Below are positions 51,856 to 60,455 of a stretch of 64,000 nt of DNA, one piece after another. The first letter of the stretch is position 1; every line of letters begins with the position of its first letter. The stretch is from Hyphomicrobium_A sp963759735 (GTDB lineage: Bacteria > Pseudomonadota > Alphaproteobacteria > Rhizobiales > Hyphomicrobiaceae), in contig CAVXAF010000012.1 of assembly GCA_963759735.1 (NCBI GenBank), positions 124,001-188,000 of the forward strand, written 5' to 3'. The notes beneath the pieces were generated by a model, which did no database searches, was not told where the DNA came from, and worked only from the letters and a program-made list of their open reading frames with translations. The translations under genes and the position numbers were made by a program.

Positions 51856-52022
51856 ACGTCTTGCGTCGCCGCCGTGATTGCAGCACGATGAATAACCGCC
51901 AGGCTAGGCGGCCAAAAAATGCAGATGACTTTGCGTCGACTGCTGGATCGCCACGCCCCGGAATGGAACCGGAGGCCAACGTTCCGGACTTCGACTGTCA
52001 GAGCGCAGTGGGAGGAGATGCA

Positions 52023-52454
52023 ATGAATATCGGACAGATCCTCAAGGCCAAGGGACGGGCGGTGGCGACCGCGCGCCCGGACACTACGCTGCTCGAGATC
52101 GTCAACAAGCTGGCGCAGAAGAAGATCGGCGCCATCGTCGTTGTCGGTGACAGAGGCGAAGTTGTCGGCATCGTTTCCGAGCGCGACGTGATCCGCAAGC
52201 TCGGCGAGCGCGGCGCCGAAGTGCTCAGCGAGCCGGTATCGAAGACGATGACCGCCAACGTCATCTCGTGTCAGGAGACGACGACGCTCGATGAGCTGAT
52301 GGAAGTCATGACGCAAGGGCGCTTCCGTCACACACCGGTCATCGAGGATGGGGCGCTCGTCGGCATCATCTCCATAGGCGATGTTGTGAAGAACCACATC
52401 GCCGAGGTGGAAATGGAAGTGACCGCCATGCGCGGCTACTTCGTCACCGGCTGA
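52023..52454 (+). CDS. CBS-domain protein
   Basis: A 143-residue protein of two CBS motifs (a Bateman module): IGQILKAKGRAVATARPDTTLLEIVNKLAQKKIGAIVVVGDRGEVVGIVSERDVIRKL and TANVISCQETTTLDELMEVMTQGRFRHTPVIEDGALVGIISIGDVVK. Such stand-alone CBS proteins bind adenine nucleotides and may control partner enzymes. ATG 52023 has GGAGGAG upstream; the open frame back to 51852 lacks support. It is convergent with the patatin gene. Confidence 0.92.
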   Translation: MNIGQILKAKGRAVATARPDTTLLEIVNKLAQKKIGAIVVVGDRGEVVGIVSERDVIRKLGERGAEVLSEPVSKTMTANVISCQETTTLDELMEVMTQGRFRHTPVIEDGALVGIISIGDVVKNHIAEVEMEVTAMRGYFVTG

Positions 52455-52492
52455 GCGCAGTCGCGTCGTTCCAACAGTCGTCAGACATTTCG

Positions 52493-53450
52493 CTAGACGA
52501 GCGAGGGAATGCCCGTGTGCGCTCCCGGCGCGTATCGGCGTGCGTCGATCTCGCGGTGTATTTCGGACAGGTGCCGCTTGGTGGCTTCCTCGCCGCGCTT
52601 GATCAGTTCATCGGCACGGTGGAAATCGAATAGACCGATATCGGATAGGCGCAGATTGATCATGGCGTCTGGAGGATCGCCGGCCAAGCGCGAACGTGCG
52701 ATGCGATCCTGTACGATGTTGAACGCTTCGACCATCACCGTCGAGATGCCGGGCGTCGCTTCGTTCTTGCCCAACACCTGCCGCTTCAGCAGCCGCCGCA
52801 CGGCGCTGCCGTTCTTGCCGGAGGGGTGCGAGGCATCCGCAGCCGGCTCGGCCACAACGTCAGGCTCCATATGCGGCACGATGGTGCCGCGTCCGCAGAT
52901 GTCGAAGTTCAGATTGACGGCGATCACGTAGCGGGCGCCGTGCGCGCGCGCCACGGACACCGGAATAGGATTGACGAGCGCGCCGTCGAACAGCCAGCGG
53001 CCATTGATCTTCACCGGCCGGAAAATGCCGGGCAACGCGTACGAGGCGCGTACGGCATCGGCCAGACGTCCACGCGACAGCCAGATCTCGTGGCCGGTGC
53101 CGAGTTCGGTGGCGACGGCGGTGAAATGCGTGATCGAGTTCCTCGATGTTCATGTCGCCGAGATGATGCTCGAGGCGATCGCAAAGGCGCTGACCGTTGA
53201 TGAGGGCTGTGCCGGCGAAGTTGAAGTCGAGGTAGCCGAAGATGCGTCGACGCGTCAGCTCGCGCGCAAAGCCTTCGAGCGATTCCAGATGCCCGGCCGC
53301 ATGACAGGCGCCGACCACGGCGCCGATCGAGGTGCCGACGATGATGTCGGGCTTTATGCCGGCTTCGACGAGTGCCTTGAGGACGCCGATGTGGGCCCAG
53401 CCGCGTGCCGCGCCGCCCCCGAGTGCCAGACCGATCTTTGCCTTGGCCAT
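52493..53450 (-). pseudogene. Patatin-like phospholipase (RssA-type), frameshifted
   Basis: The N-terminal part from ATG 53450 (MAKAKIGLALGGGAARGWAHIGVLKALVEAG and the catalytic GTSIGAVVGA, GxSxG) and the C-terminal part (FTAVATELGTGHEIWLSRGRLADAVRASYALPG, DGALVNPIPV with catalytic Asp) are in different frames. The break is near 53127-53135, with one extra base; the corrected length is 319 codons. AGGTGAGG precedes the start. It is an intact RssA-like serine hydrolase apart from that base, so an error is likely. It is convergent with the CBS gene. Confidence 0.83.
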
Positions 53451-53584
53451 ATCCTCACCTGCGAATGCAGCTCCCGTTCGATCCCCGTTGTGTACGTGCT
53501 TAACGTCCGTGTGGGTATTTGGTGCCCGACGACTCAAGAAACGGCGCTAAAGCCAGCATACGCTTCATATATAGGCCTCCAAGA

Positions 53585-54121
53585 TTAACCTTGCATGATG
53601 GCGCAACTCGTCTCGCACTGCGGCGGCGCCGGTGCATTGCAGCACGATACGGCGCATCGGGGTGCACGCAAGGTCAGGTCGGCTTGTCGGCGTCGGGGGC
53701 CATGACGAGGCGAAACCCGCCTGCTGGCTCCGTCCTGCACGGGGACGAGGCGGTAAAAGCAGCTGCGGCGACCGGTGTGGCAGGCAACGCCATCGCCCTC
53801 GACGCTTACACGCAACCAGAGCACGTCCTGGTCGCAGTCGGTGCGCATTTCGACGATGTTAAACATGTTGCCGCTTTCGGCGCCCTTCTTCCAGAGCGCG
53901 GCGCGCGAGCGGCTCCAGAAATGCACGATGCCCGTCTCGATGCTGAGCGCCAGCGCCTCGGCATTCATGAAGGCGAACATCAGCGCTTCTCCGGTGCGCG
54001 CGTCGGTGACGACCGCCGGGATGAGACCGTCCGCATCGAACTTCGGCTGAAACTCGAGGGCCTCCTCGATCTCCGCCTTGCTGCCGCGCGGGGTGAACGC
54101 GGGCTTGGGGGTCGTGGCCAT
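53585..54121 (-). CDS. hisI: Phosphoribosyl-AMP cyclohydrolase HisI, with suspected C-terminal frameshift
   Basis: Third step of histidine synthesis. The core is typical: LIPAVVTDARTGEALMFAFMNAEAL, GIVHFWSRSRAALWKKGAESGN, RTDCDQDVLWLRVSVEGDGVACHTGRRSCFYRLV with metal-binding Asp/Cys. After QDGAS the written frame gives a 40-residue basic/Cys tail that is not family-like. Removing one base near 53722 yields GGFRLVMAPDADKPT and a stop at 53674 (148 residues), more in keeping with the family. The gene is followed on the same strand by the patatin-type gene and preceded four bases away by folE. Confidence 0.9.
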   Translation of the reverse strand: MATTPKPAFTPRGSKAEIEEALEFQPKFDADGLIPAVVTDARTGEALMFAFMNAEALALSIETGIVHFWSRSRAALWKKGAESGNMFNIVEMRTDCDQDVLWLRVSVEGDGVACHTGRRSCFYRLVPVQDGASRRVSPRHGPRRRQADLTLRAPRCAVSCCNAPAPPQCETSCAIMQG

Positions 54122-54124
54122 GCT

Positions 54125-54769
54125 TTACCTGCTGGGTGAAATTCGGATCATGTGCCGGACGCGCTGGCGCACGGCTTCGAGGAAACGCTGGCGCCAGCTT
54201 TCCTGCTCCTGGAACACGCCTGTAAAGTGCGTCGTCTCCATCAACGCCGCCGGCTGATTGACGGCGCGCAGGGTCATGCACTGGTGCGCGGCGCGGATCA
54301 TCACCGCAACGCCAAGTGGAGCAAGGCTCTGCTGGATGGTGTCGCCGATCTGCGCCGTCAGCGATTCCTGCACCTGCAGGCGGCGGGCGAAAATGTCTAC
54401 GACACGTGCCAATTTCGACAGGCCGACGACGCGCCGGTCTGGAAGGTAGGCGACATGGGCGATGCCGGTGAACGGCGCGACGTGGTGCTCACAATGGCTT
54501 TCCAGGCGCACATCGCGCAGCAGGATCATGTCGGAATAACCCGAAACATCCTCGAACGTCCGCGCGAGTTCGGCCGCGGCATCTTCGCCATAGCCGCTGA
54601 ACCGCTCCTCGTAGGCTTCGACGACGCGCTTGGGGGTGTTGGCGAGGCCCGAGCGCGCCGGGTCATCCCCTGCCCAGGCGAGCAGGGTGCGCACCGCGTC
54701 CTCCGCCTCATCGCGCGAGGGTTTGCGGGGCGGAACGCGTTTCAGCTTCAGGCCCGAGGGTTCCGTCAC
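54125..54769 (-). CDS. folE: GTP cyclohydrolase I FolE
   Basis: A 214-residue enzyme making dihydroneopterin triphosphate for folate. Zinc ligands appear in LESHCEHHVAPFTGIAHVAYLP (Cys-x2-His, about 98-119) and AAHQCMTLRAVNQP near 168; the second normally reads RGV. TPKRVVEAYEERF and VGLSKLARVVDIFARRLQVQE are conserved. GTG 54769 (MTEPSGLKLK) has AGGAG eight bases upstream and is chosen; the frame runs to 55210 without support. It lies three bases from hisI, so they are co-transcribed. Confidence 0.94.
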   Translation of the reverse strand: MTEPSGLKLKRVPPRKPSRDEAEDAVRTLLAWAGDDPARSGLANTPKRVVEAYEERFSGYGEDAAAELARTFEDVSGYSDMILLRDVRLESHCEHHVAPFTGIAHVAYLPDRRVVGLSKLARVVDIFARRLQVQESLTAQIGDTIQQSLAPLGVAVMIRAAHQCMTLRAVNQPAALMETTHFTGVFQEQESWRQRFLEAVRQRVRHMIRISPSR

Positions 54770-54923
54770 AGGGACGCTCCTGGTGTGATGCGCGAAAGAT
54801 CGCGCCGTGCGGCGCCTCTGCGGGATGTGCGGGGCGACCGGGTGCCCTATATTATCGGCACCCGCGGCACGATTGGAAAGGCCGTGGGCCGAATTGGGCT
54901 GCCAACACCTGACCGGGCGAGAC

Positions 54924-55391
54924 ATGGCCGATCTGAACGAGATGTACAACTCGAGGCTTTTGGAGCTGGCGGCGAACATCCCGCATTCTGAGCGCCTGCC
55001 CGACCCGGATGCGACCGTGACCGCCCATTCGAAGCTTTGCGGGTCGACGGTGTCGATCGACCTCGACATGCAGGACGGGCTGGTGACCGGGTACGGCCAA
55101 ACCGTCAAGGCGTGCCTGCTGGGGCAGGCGGCGTGCGCGATCGTCGGAGGCAACATCATCGGCGCCAGTATGGCCGAGGTGCAGCAGGCCGGGGATATGA
55201 TGCGCCGCATGCTGAAGGAAAATGCCCCGCCGCCGACAGGGCGCTTTGCCGAGCTGGCGGTGCTGGAGCCCGTGCGCCACTACAAGGCGCGGCATGGCTC
55301 GGTAATGCTGGTGTTCGATGCGCTCGAGAGTGCCGTTGGCGAGATCGAGGCCAAGCGAGGCGTCGGCCATACCGATGCGGCGACGGGCTGA
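54924..55391 (+). CDS. Iron-sulfur cluster assembly scaffold (SufU/NifU-like)
   Basis: A 155-residue IscU/SufU-fold protein. The three cluster-binding Cys are in AHSKLCGSTV (near 39), and VKACLLGQAACAIVG (two Cys, about 63-77); RHYKARHGSVMLVFDAL follows. It serves as a scaffold for transient Fe-S clusters. ATG 54924 has GGGCGAG upstream. It is divergent from folE and is followed 15 bases later by a cupin gene and then yidD and recO, forming a short plus-strand run. Confidence 0.88.
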   Translation: MADLNEMYNSRLLELAANIPHSERLPDPDATVTAHSKLCGSTVSIDLDMQDGLVTGYGQTVKACLLGQAACAIVGGNIIGASMAEVQQAGDMMRRMLKENAPPPTGRFAELAVLEPVRHYKARHGSVMLVFDALESAVGEIEAKRGVGHTDAATG

Positions 55392-55406
55392 ACGGCGGAG
55401 CTTTCC

Positions 55407-55871
55407 ATGGCGGTGATCCGCGACCCACTCAACATTCCCGCCCGCCGCGGCACGATCTACCCGGTCGAGTTCGCCGATGGTTTCGCCGGCCGTAGCAAGC
55501 GAGCGCTCGGCGATGCCTGTGGGCTGACGCAGTTCGGCGTCAATCTGACAACGCTGGAGCCGGGCGCCAAATCGGCTTTGCGCCATTGGCATGCGAGTGA
55601 GGACGAGTTCATCTACGTCGTGGCGGGCGAGGTGATGCTCGTGACGGAAGCGGGCGAAGAGGTCTTGTCGGCCGGCATGGCCGCTGCCTTCGCGGCCGGC
55701 GACCCCGACGGGCATCACCTCGTCAATCGGGGAGGCGCGCCGGCGATGTATCTGGAAATCGGAACGCGCGCCGCCGACGATACGGTCGTCTATCCCGACG
55801 TCGACCTGCGACTGGAAAAGCGCGCCGGCCAGCGGACCTTCGTGCGCAAGACCGGCGAGCCGTATGAGTGA
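55407..55871 (+). CDS. Cupin-domain protein
   Basis: A 154-residue single-cupin protein. Metal-site motifs: LRHWHASEDEFIYVVAGEVMLV (His-x-His and Glu, about 54-75) and the second motif GDPDGHHLVNRGGAPAMYLEIG (His near 102). The function is not determined; relatives are often unassigned. It sits 15 bases after the Fe-S scaffold gene and overlaps the yidD start by eight bases, so translation may be coupled. ATG 55407 is used. Confidence 0.88.
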   Translation: MAVIRDPLNIPARRGTIYPVEFADGFAGRSKRALGDACGLTQFGVNLTTLEPGAKSALRHWHASEDEFIYVVAGEVMLVTEAGEEVLSAGMAAAFAAGDPDGHHLVNRGGAPAMYLEIGTRAADDTVVYPDVDLRLEKRAGQRTFVRKTGEPYE

Positions 55872-56166
55872 TCACGGGCGAATCAGCCTTGCCGGGCGGC
55901 TGCTGAAGGGACCGATCCACCTCTATCGCTGGACGCTGAAGCCGTATGTTGGCTGGAGCTGCCGGCACGTGCCGACCTGCTCTGAATACGGGCTGGAGGC
56001 CATCGACAGGAACGGGCCCTGGCGCGGGCTGTGGCTGACGATGTCGCGCTTGTCGCGCTGCCACCCGTGGGGTACGCGGGGGTACGACCCCGTACCCGAC
56101 ATCAGCGTCGAGCGGCACACCCTGGCGCCCTGGCGCTATGGCCGCTGGCGTTGGAACCGGCATTAG
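55864..56166 (+). CDS. yidD: Membrane protein insertion efficiency factor YidD
   Basis: A 100-residue protein with the YidD core: YRWTLKPYVGWSCRHVPTCSEYGLEAIDRNGPWRGLWLTMSRLSRCHPWG (three conserved Cys, about 19-67) ending DPVPDI. It helps YidC-dependent membrane insertion. It overlaps the cupin gene by eight bases and precedes recO by 10 bases. It is not next to rnpA/rpmH as in many bacteria, which is common for this order. Confidence 0.93.
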   Translation: MSDHGRISLAGRLLKGPIHLYRWTLKPYVGWSCRHVPTCSEYGLEAIDRNGPWRGLWLTMSRLSRCHPWGTRGYDPVPDISVERHTLAPWRYGRWRWNRH

Positions 56167-56176
56167 AGCGCAAACC

Positions 56177-56911
56177 ATGCAGTGGTCCGACGAGGGCATC
56201 ATCCTGTCCGTGAAGGCGCACGGGGAGACCGCCGCGGTGGTGGAGATCTTCACGCGTGCGCACGGCCGCCATCTCGGCCTCGTGCACGGTGGTCGCTCGC
56301 GCACCCGGCGCCCGGTGCTGCAAATGGGCAATCACGTCGACGCCACGTGGAAGGCGCGCCTTGCCGACCAGCTCGGACACGTGCTGGTCGAGTTGCGCAA
56401 GGGCTATGCGGCGCAGGCGATGGATGATCCACTGGCACTCGCAGGGCTGACCTCGCTGTGTGCCTTATCGCGCCTGCTGCCGGAGCGTGATCCGCACCCG
56501 GCGCTGTTCGAGGTGGCTTTGTTCGTGCTCGGCTATCTCGACGAGCCGGACGTTTGGCCGGCACTGATGGTGCGCTGGGAACTGGCGCTGCTCGAGGAAC
56601 TTGGCTTCGGGCTCGATCTTTCCGCCTGCGCGGCGTCCGGCAGCAACGACAACCTCATCTACGTGTCGCCGAAGTCGGGCCGTGCGGTCTCGGCCTCGGC
56701 GGGAGAAGAATACAAAGACCGGCTGCTGCGCCTGCCCGCCTTTCTCCTCAAGGGCCGCCAGGGCGCGCCGAGCCTCGATGACGTGATCGACGGCATGAAC
56801 CTCACGGCGCATTTCCTCGAGGCACGCGTGCTGATGCCGCGTGAAGATGCGATGCCGGCGGCGCGCGTGCGTCTCAAGGATCTGATCCTGCGCCGCGCGG
56901 CGGCGGCTTAG
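56177..56911 (+). CDS. recO: DNA repair protein RecO
   Basis: A 244-residue RecO, which loads RecA in the RecFOR pathway. N-terminal OB domain: MQWSDEGIILSVKAHGETAAVVEIFTR and HGRHLGLVHGGRSRTRRPVLQMGN. C-terminal helical region: LLEELGFGLDLSACAASGSNDNLIYVSPKSGRAV, where the usual zinc-binding Cys cluster is reduced to one Cys, as in many Alphaproteobacteria. ATG 56177 is used. Its stop overlaps the stop of the CAP-protein gene on the other strand. Confidence 0.94.
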   Translation: MQWSDEGIILSVKAHGETAAVVEIFTRAHGRHLGLVHGGRSRTRRPVLQMGNHVDATWKARLADQLGHVLVELRKGYAAQAMDDPLALAGLTSLCALSRLLPERDPHPALFEVALFVLGYLDEPDVWPALMVRWELALLEELGFGLDLSACAASGSNDNLIYVSPKSGRAVSASAGEEYKDRLLRLPAFLLKGRQGAPSLDDVIDGMNLTAHFLEARVLMPREDAMPAARVRLKDLILRRAAAA

Positions 56912-57597
56912 TTGCGGGGCGGTGCCGGAGCGACGGCGACGGCGATGCCGCTGGCGGTCGACGTGATCGAATAGACCTGTCCGTTGCGCGCTTCGTAGCT
57001 CGCTGCGGCGCCCCCGCTGCGCGCGCCGGCAAAGCTGATGCTACCCGGCAGGCACGCCGTGTGGGTGATGATCTCGCGCGGGGCGACGCTGTTGTCCTTG
57101 CCGTTGAACGTGTAGGCGACCGCCTTCTGAGCCCCATTGGTCACCTTGAAGCTGTACTTCGCCGCCTCCGGTCGCGCGAACAGCTGCACGGCGATGTACT
57201 TGGGTACGCTCGGGGAGCTGCGCACGACGCCGACACCGGTCTCCGTCACATGCGGTAGCAGCATGTTTTTCCGATGCCCCGGGGAGTCTTCCCATCCCTG
57301 CACGGCGCGGCGCGCGTATTCATCGGCCGTGAAGCCGCGCGTATCGAGGATGGTCGCGAGGTTCTCGCCCACCTGGCAGTAGCGGTAGCCGGCGGCGGCG
57401 ATGCGCTGGGCCGGGGTCGTGCCGTCGGCGGTGTGCGACAGCGCTGCATAGCCCGCCAGCTTCTTGGCGTAGGCGCGTGCCGCGGCGACGAGCTTGGGGT
57501 TCTGGCGCACGGGGGCCAGCTTGTTCTCGGCGCGGAAGGCGTTGGTCATCTCGATGATGGCAGCTTCGGCGGCCGGAAGATCGGGTAACACCGGCAT
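56908..57597 (-). CDS. CAP-domain (SCP/PR-1) protein
   Basis: A 229-residue CAP-fold protein: MTNAFRAENKLAPVRQNPKLVAAARAYAKKLAGYAALSHT, GENLATILDTRGF, AVQGWEDSPGHRKNMLLPHVTETGVGVV with the usual His and Glu positions. A C-terminal domain of about 70 residues follows. CAP proteins are usually secreted, but this one starts MPVLPDLPAAEAAI without a signal peptide. The function is unknown. It begins three bases after the stop of the small membrane protein gene, suggesting they work together. Confidence 0.88.
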   Translation of the reverse strand: MPVLPDLPAAEAAIIEMTNAFRAENKLAPVRQNPKLVAAARAYAKKLAGYAALSHTADGTTPAQRIAAAGYRYCQVGENLATILDTRGFTADEYARRAVQGWEDSPGHRKNMLLPHVTETGVGVVRSSPSVPKYIAVQLFARPEAAKYSFKVTNGAQKAVAYTFNGKDNSVAPREIITHTACLPGSISFAGARSGGAAASYEARNGQVYSITSTASGIAVAVAPAPPRN

Positions 57598-57600
57598 CAG

Positions 57601-57930
57601 CTAGTTGTCTCCGCTCGTCGTTTCGACGTGAAACTTGTGCAGCACGCGATGGAAGATCGGCGCCAGCACGAAGCCCGTGGCGATGACGATGATGAGGCCC
57701 GAGTAAAGCGCGTAGATCCCCGCGAAGACCTTGCCGCCCTCGGACTTGAGCGGGGCTGCCGGACCCATGCTGGACAGGATCATCGACGCGTTGAGGAACG
57801 CGTCGGTAAGGTTCATGCCCTCGAAATGCATGTATCCGGCGATGCCGGCGGCAAGGCTGGGCAGGATCAGCAGCAGGCACAGGCCGATGGCGCGGGCCAT
57901 CCGCTCGGCGAAGACGAGGCGCGGCACCAC
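57601..57930 (-). CDS. Two-helix membrane protein with channel-like loop
   Basis: A 109-residue protein: helix 1 IGLCLLLILPSLAAGIAGYMHF (about 15-36), loop LTDAFLNASMILSSMGPAAPLKSEGGKVFAG, helix 2 IYALYSGLIIVIATGFVLAPIFHRVL (about 72-97). The two-helix-plus-loop layout recalls ion-channel pores, but the selectivity filter is absent. GTG 57930 is the visible start; in frame, upstream residues (INISLTSFEKRHHKV) look protein-like, and an ATC at 57972 follows a GGAGGCGG site, so the start could lie there. It is coupled to the CAP gene (three bases). Confidence 0.65.
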   Translation of the reverse strand: MVPRLVFAERMARAIGLCLLLILPSLAAGIAGYMHFEGMNLTDAFLNASMILSSMGPAAPLKSEGGKVFAGIYALYSGLIIVIATGFVLAPIFHRVLHKFHVETTSGDN

Positions 57931-58134
57931 CTTGTGGTGGCGCTTTTCAAAGCTTGTCAGGCTGATGTTGATGGCCGCCTCCTGCGTCTTGGCAATGTAA
58001 GGCGGCGATGACCGGTCAACAATGCGGCTATACCGGTTATGCCGCTATGGCAGCGGCAATCCCGCTCGGCAACACTATATTGAGGGAAGTGCGCGGGTAT
58101 ATCTGCGCAAGCCTTTCACCAACCAGGAACTTGC

Positions 58135-58593
58135 ATGAGCCGCGCTTTCGTCAAGGAACAGGAAGTCGTCGACGAGCTGCCCGACCGGCTGGTCTCCGAG
58201 CACCCCAACCTCGTCACCGAGACTGGGTTGAAGCAGATCGAATCCGAAATGCGCCGCTTCGATGCCGCGCATGCTGCCGCGCAGGCGTCAGGCGATCGTG
58301 TCGCCATGGCCGCGACGGCGCGCGACCTGCGCTACTGGAGCGGGCGGCTGGCCTCGGCCGAGCTGGTGACGGCGCCGGCTGACGGCACGCACGTGCACTT
58401 CGGCGCCACGGTGACCATCGAGCGCGAGGACGGGCGGCGGCAGACCTACCGCATCGTCGGCGAGGACGAGGCCGATCCGGCCAAGGGGTCGGTGTCCTAC
58501 GTGTCGCCGCTGGCGGTGGCGCTCGCCGGCAAGTCGGTCGGCGATACCATCCGCATCGCCGGCACCGACGCGGAGATCGTCGCGATCGATTGA
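58135..58593 (+). CDS. GreA/GreB-family transcript cleavage factor (short form)
   Basis: A 152-residue protein: VVDELPDRLVSEHPNLVTETGLKQIESEMRRFDAAHAAAQASGDRVAMAATARDLRYWSGRLASAELV (coiled-coil, about 10-76) and the C-terminal FKBP-like FGATVTIEREDGRRQTYRIVGEDEADPAKGSVSYVSPLAVALAGKSVGD. The coiled coil binds the polymerase secondary channel; the acidic loop at its tip is less clear than in true GreA, so it may be a Rnk-like or modified Gre protein. ATG 58135 has AGGAA upstream. It is convergent with the SoxYZ-like gene. Confidence 0.87.
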   Translation: MSRAFVKEQEVVDELPDRLVSEHPNLVTETGLKQIESEMRRFDAAHAAAQASGDRVAMAATARDLRYWSGRLASAELVTAPADGTHVHFGATVTIEREDGRRQTYRIVGEDEADPAKGSVSYVSPLAVALAGKSVGDTIRIAGTDAEIVAID

Positions 58594-58594
58594 C

Positions 58595-59410
58595 CTAGCT
58601 GCCGTGGCCGACGGGGAAGGTGCGCGACCAGGCGCCGCCCTCGCTATCGCGCGCGGTGATCTGCAGCGTTTCGGCGCCGTTGGTGCGGTAGTCGAAGTCG
58701 ATGATCGGATCCTGCGCCATGGTCATCGAGCCCTGCATGGCGAACACGCGCTCTTCGCCCTGGCGCACTTCCAGTTCCGTGATGATGCGCAACGGCACAT
58801 AAAGCAGCGTCAGCTGATCGAGAACCATGCCGGTGTGGTTGGGATGCAGGACCTGCAGGCGGGCGCGCGGCTCGATGACAGTCGCCTTCGCCTCCTTGCC
58901 GAGCGGCTCGAGACTCATCTTGCCCATGTCGGCGGCGATCTGCTCGGGGCTGCCCGACGGCGGGGCCGAGCAGGCGGCCTGGCCGCCGGCAAAGCGGACG
59001 TGGCGCTCGGCCATGTAGAGCTGCCCGTCGGAAGCCTCGACGATGGCGCGCACGTCGGTTCCGGCGTTGAGGCGCAGCTTCGTGGCGAGGCTGACGTGAT
59101 CGCGGGCGCCGCCGATGTCGAACTTGGCGGCGACGGGCGAGGGGTTCTCGTCGACGATAAGGGTGACGGCGCGCACCGTGCGGCCGTCGGCGAATTTGGC
59201 TTCGACCTCGATCGGCACGGCGCGCTGGTCGAGCGGGCGGAAGGGGGCGGCGAGGGTGACGGCATCGCCAGCGGGGTTGATGGTGCGGCCGGCGAACACC
59301 CCGGCGCGGATCTCGTCCCACGCCTTGCCGGCTTCGGCGGGGGGCGCGGCGCCGAGGCTCAGAGTACCAATGGCGGCAGCGAGGGCGAGCAGCAGGGCGG
59401 CACGGCGCAT
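58595..59410 (-). CDS. Quinoprotein-dehydrogenase-associated SoxYZ-like carrier
   Basis: A 271-residue exported protein with a signal peptide (ALLLALAAAIGTLSLGAAPPAEA). The first half is SoxY-like (WDEIRAGVFAGRTINPAGDAVTLAAPFRPLDQRAVPIEVEAK); the second half is SoxZ-like (ARLQVLHPNHTGMVLDQLTLLYVPLRIITELEVRQGEERVF). The C-terminal GGCG-type Cys of real SoxY is absent, with only Cys in GGQAACSAPP. Such fused carriers occur with PQQ-dependent methanol or alcohol dehydrogenases, but none is seen here. ATG 59410 has GAGGGA upstream. Confidence 0.85.
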   Translation of the reverse strand: MRRAALLLALAAAIGTLSLGAAPPAEAGKAWDEIRAGVFAGRTINPAGDAVTLAAPFRPLDQRAVPIEVEAKFADGRTVRAVTLIVDENPSPVAAKFDIGGARDHVSLATKLRLNAGTDVRAIVEASDGQLYMAERHVRFAGGQAACSAPPSGSPEQIAADMGKMSLEPLGKEAKATVIEPRARLQVLHPNHTGMVLDQLTLLYVPLRIITELEVRQGEERVFAMQGSMTMAQDPIIDFDYRTNGAETLQITARDSEGGAWSRTFPVGHGS

Positions 59411-60067
59411 GGGGCGATTCCCTCGTTCTTGTATGCGGGCGATTATGCCCGTGCGCACCGATTGCCACAATGGCCCGAATAGAGGACGCGGGCGGTCGGT
59501 CGCCGACATTTGCCGAAGCTAAAGACTGGTCAGTGACTTACCCCGGCACAGACCGGCGCAGCGGGGAGTTGGTCGGCGCAATTTGGCCACGCGCCCTCTA
59601 TCCTTGCCATGCTCCGCATGGACCGGCCGACTCGCCGGACTCCCACGCGCCAACCGGCCGGCTCCGCGAAGTCGGAGTTGGTTGGCGCAACTAAAGCGAG
59701 GGGCTGCGGGGCGGGAGGGCCGCGAAGCTATTTTGTTTTTTTTGAGCGGCATCTCGCCGCCCCGCGGCAGGATTTAAGGCATACCCGCGGCGTTTCAGGA
59801 GTTTCCTCCTCCGACATTGCAGTCGGTGGGCGCGGCGAGCCTCAGGCAGTAGCCCCACACGTTATGGTGCCAGTACCCGACACTGCAGCCCGCCCTCGAT
59901 ACAGGTACGTCTCGAGATCGACCCCTCAGCGGGGCGGGATGAGGCAAGTATGCCGGAGGCGGGCGCCGCGGGGATTAGTTTTGCGAGGGCGGCCACAGAG
60001 CAGAGCGGCGCCGGGCGGATGGAACGAAGCACGGCCGGTTTCGTCTTCACCACAAGAGGAACATGCG
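59411..60067. other. Large gene-free region with inverted repeats
   Basis: About 650 bases without a supported gene. Seen: an imperfect long hairpin at 59647-59688, a T-rich run at 59731-59743 flanked by GGGGCGG (59709) and CCGCCCC repeats, and a hairpin-like CCGAC-attgca-GTCGG near 59811. It probably holds promoters for the SoxYZ-like and DUF2945 genes. It could hide a small RNA, but no family is recognised. Confidence 0.45.
59647..59688. repeat. Imperfect long inverted repeat
   Basis: GCGCCAACC at 59647-59655 and GGTTGGCGC at 59680-59688 form perfect 9-base arms, with an inner CTCCG/CGGAG pairing. The repeat GAGTTGGTYGGCGCAA also occurs as a direct copy at about 59566 and 59676. The element could fold as a stable hairpin in RNA. 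Confidence 0.55.
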
Positions 60068-60328
60068 ATGGCAGCGAAGAGGAAGGCGATAGGGTCCAAG
60101 GCTCCTGCGCCGAAGATGGAGAAGGCACTGCAACCTGGCGACCGCGTGTCCTGGCAGACGAGTCAGGGCAAGACGACGGGCCGGGTTGTGAAGAAGGTGA
60201 CCAAGCCGACGAAGATCAAGACGCACAAGGTGGCGGCTTCGAAGGCTGCGCCTCAGTACATCGTCAAGAGCGAGAAGAGCGGCAAGCGTGCCGCGCACAA
60301 GCCCGGCGCACTGAAGAAGAAGCGCTGA
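60068..60328 (+). CDS. DUF2945 (hypervirulence-associated TUDOR-like) protein
   Basis: An 86-residue very basic protein: MEKALQPGDRVSWQTSQGKTTGRVVKKVTKP (about 17-47), a small beta-barrel, then APQYIVKSEKSGKRAAHKPGALKKKR. It matches the DUF2945/HVA1 family; the Lys-rich flanks suggest nucleic-acid binding, but function is unproven. ATG 60068 follows AAGAGGAA. It lies alone between a gene-free region and corA. Confidence 0.85.
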   Translation: MAAKRKAIGSKAPAPKMEKALQPGDRVSWQTSQGKTTGRVVKKVTKPTKIKTHKVAASKAAPQYIVKSEKSGKRAAHKPGALKKKR

Positions 60329-60455
60329 GTGGTGTGCTCCGTCGTGGAGCTGCTCCCCAACGGCCACGAGCGGCTATAACAGTCCCACCACATAAGCTGG
60401 CTAGGCGTCCGGCCACACGCCGCAATGCTGCTCAGGCTCACACGGGTAGAGAGAA

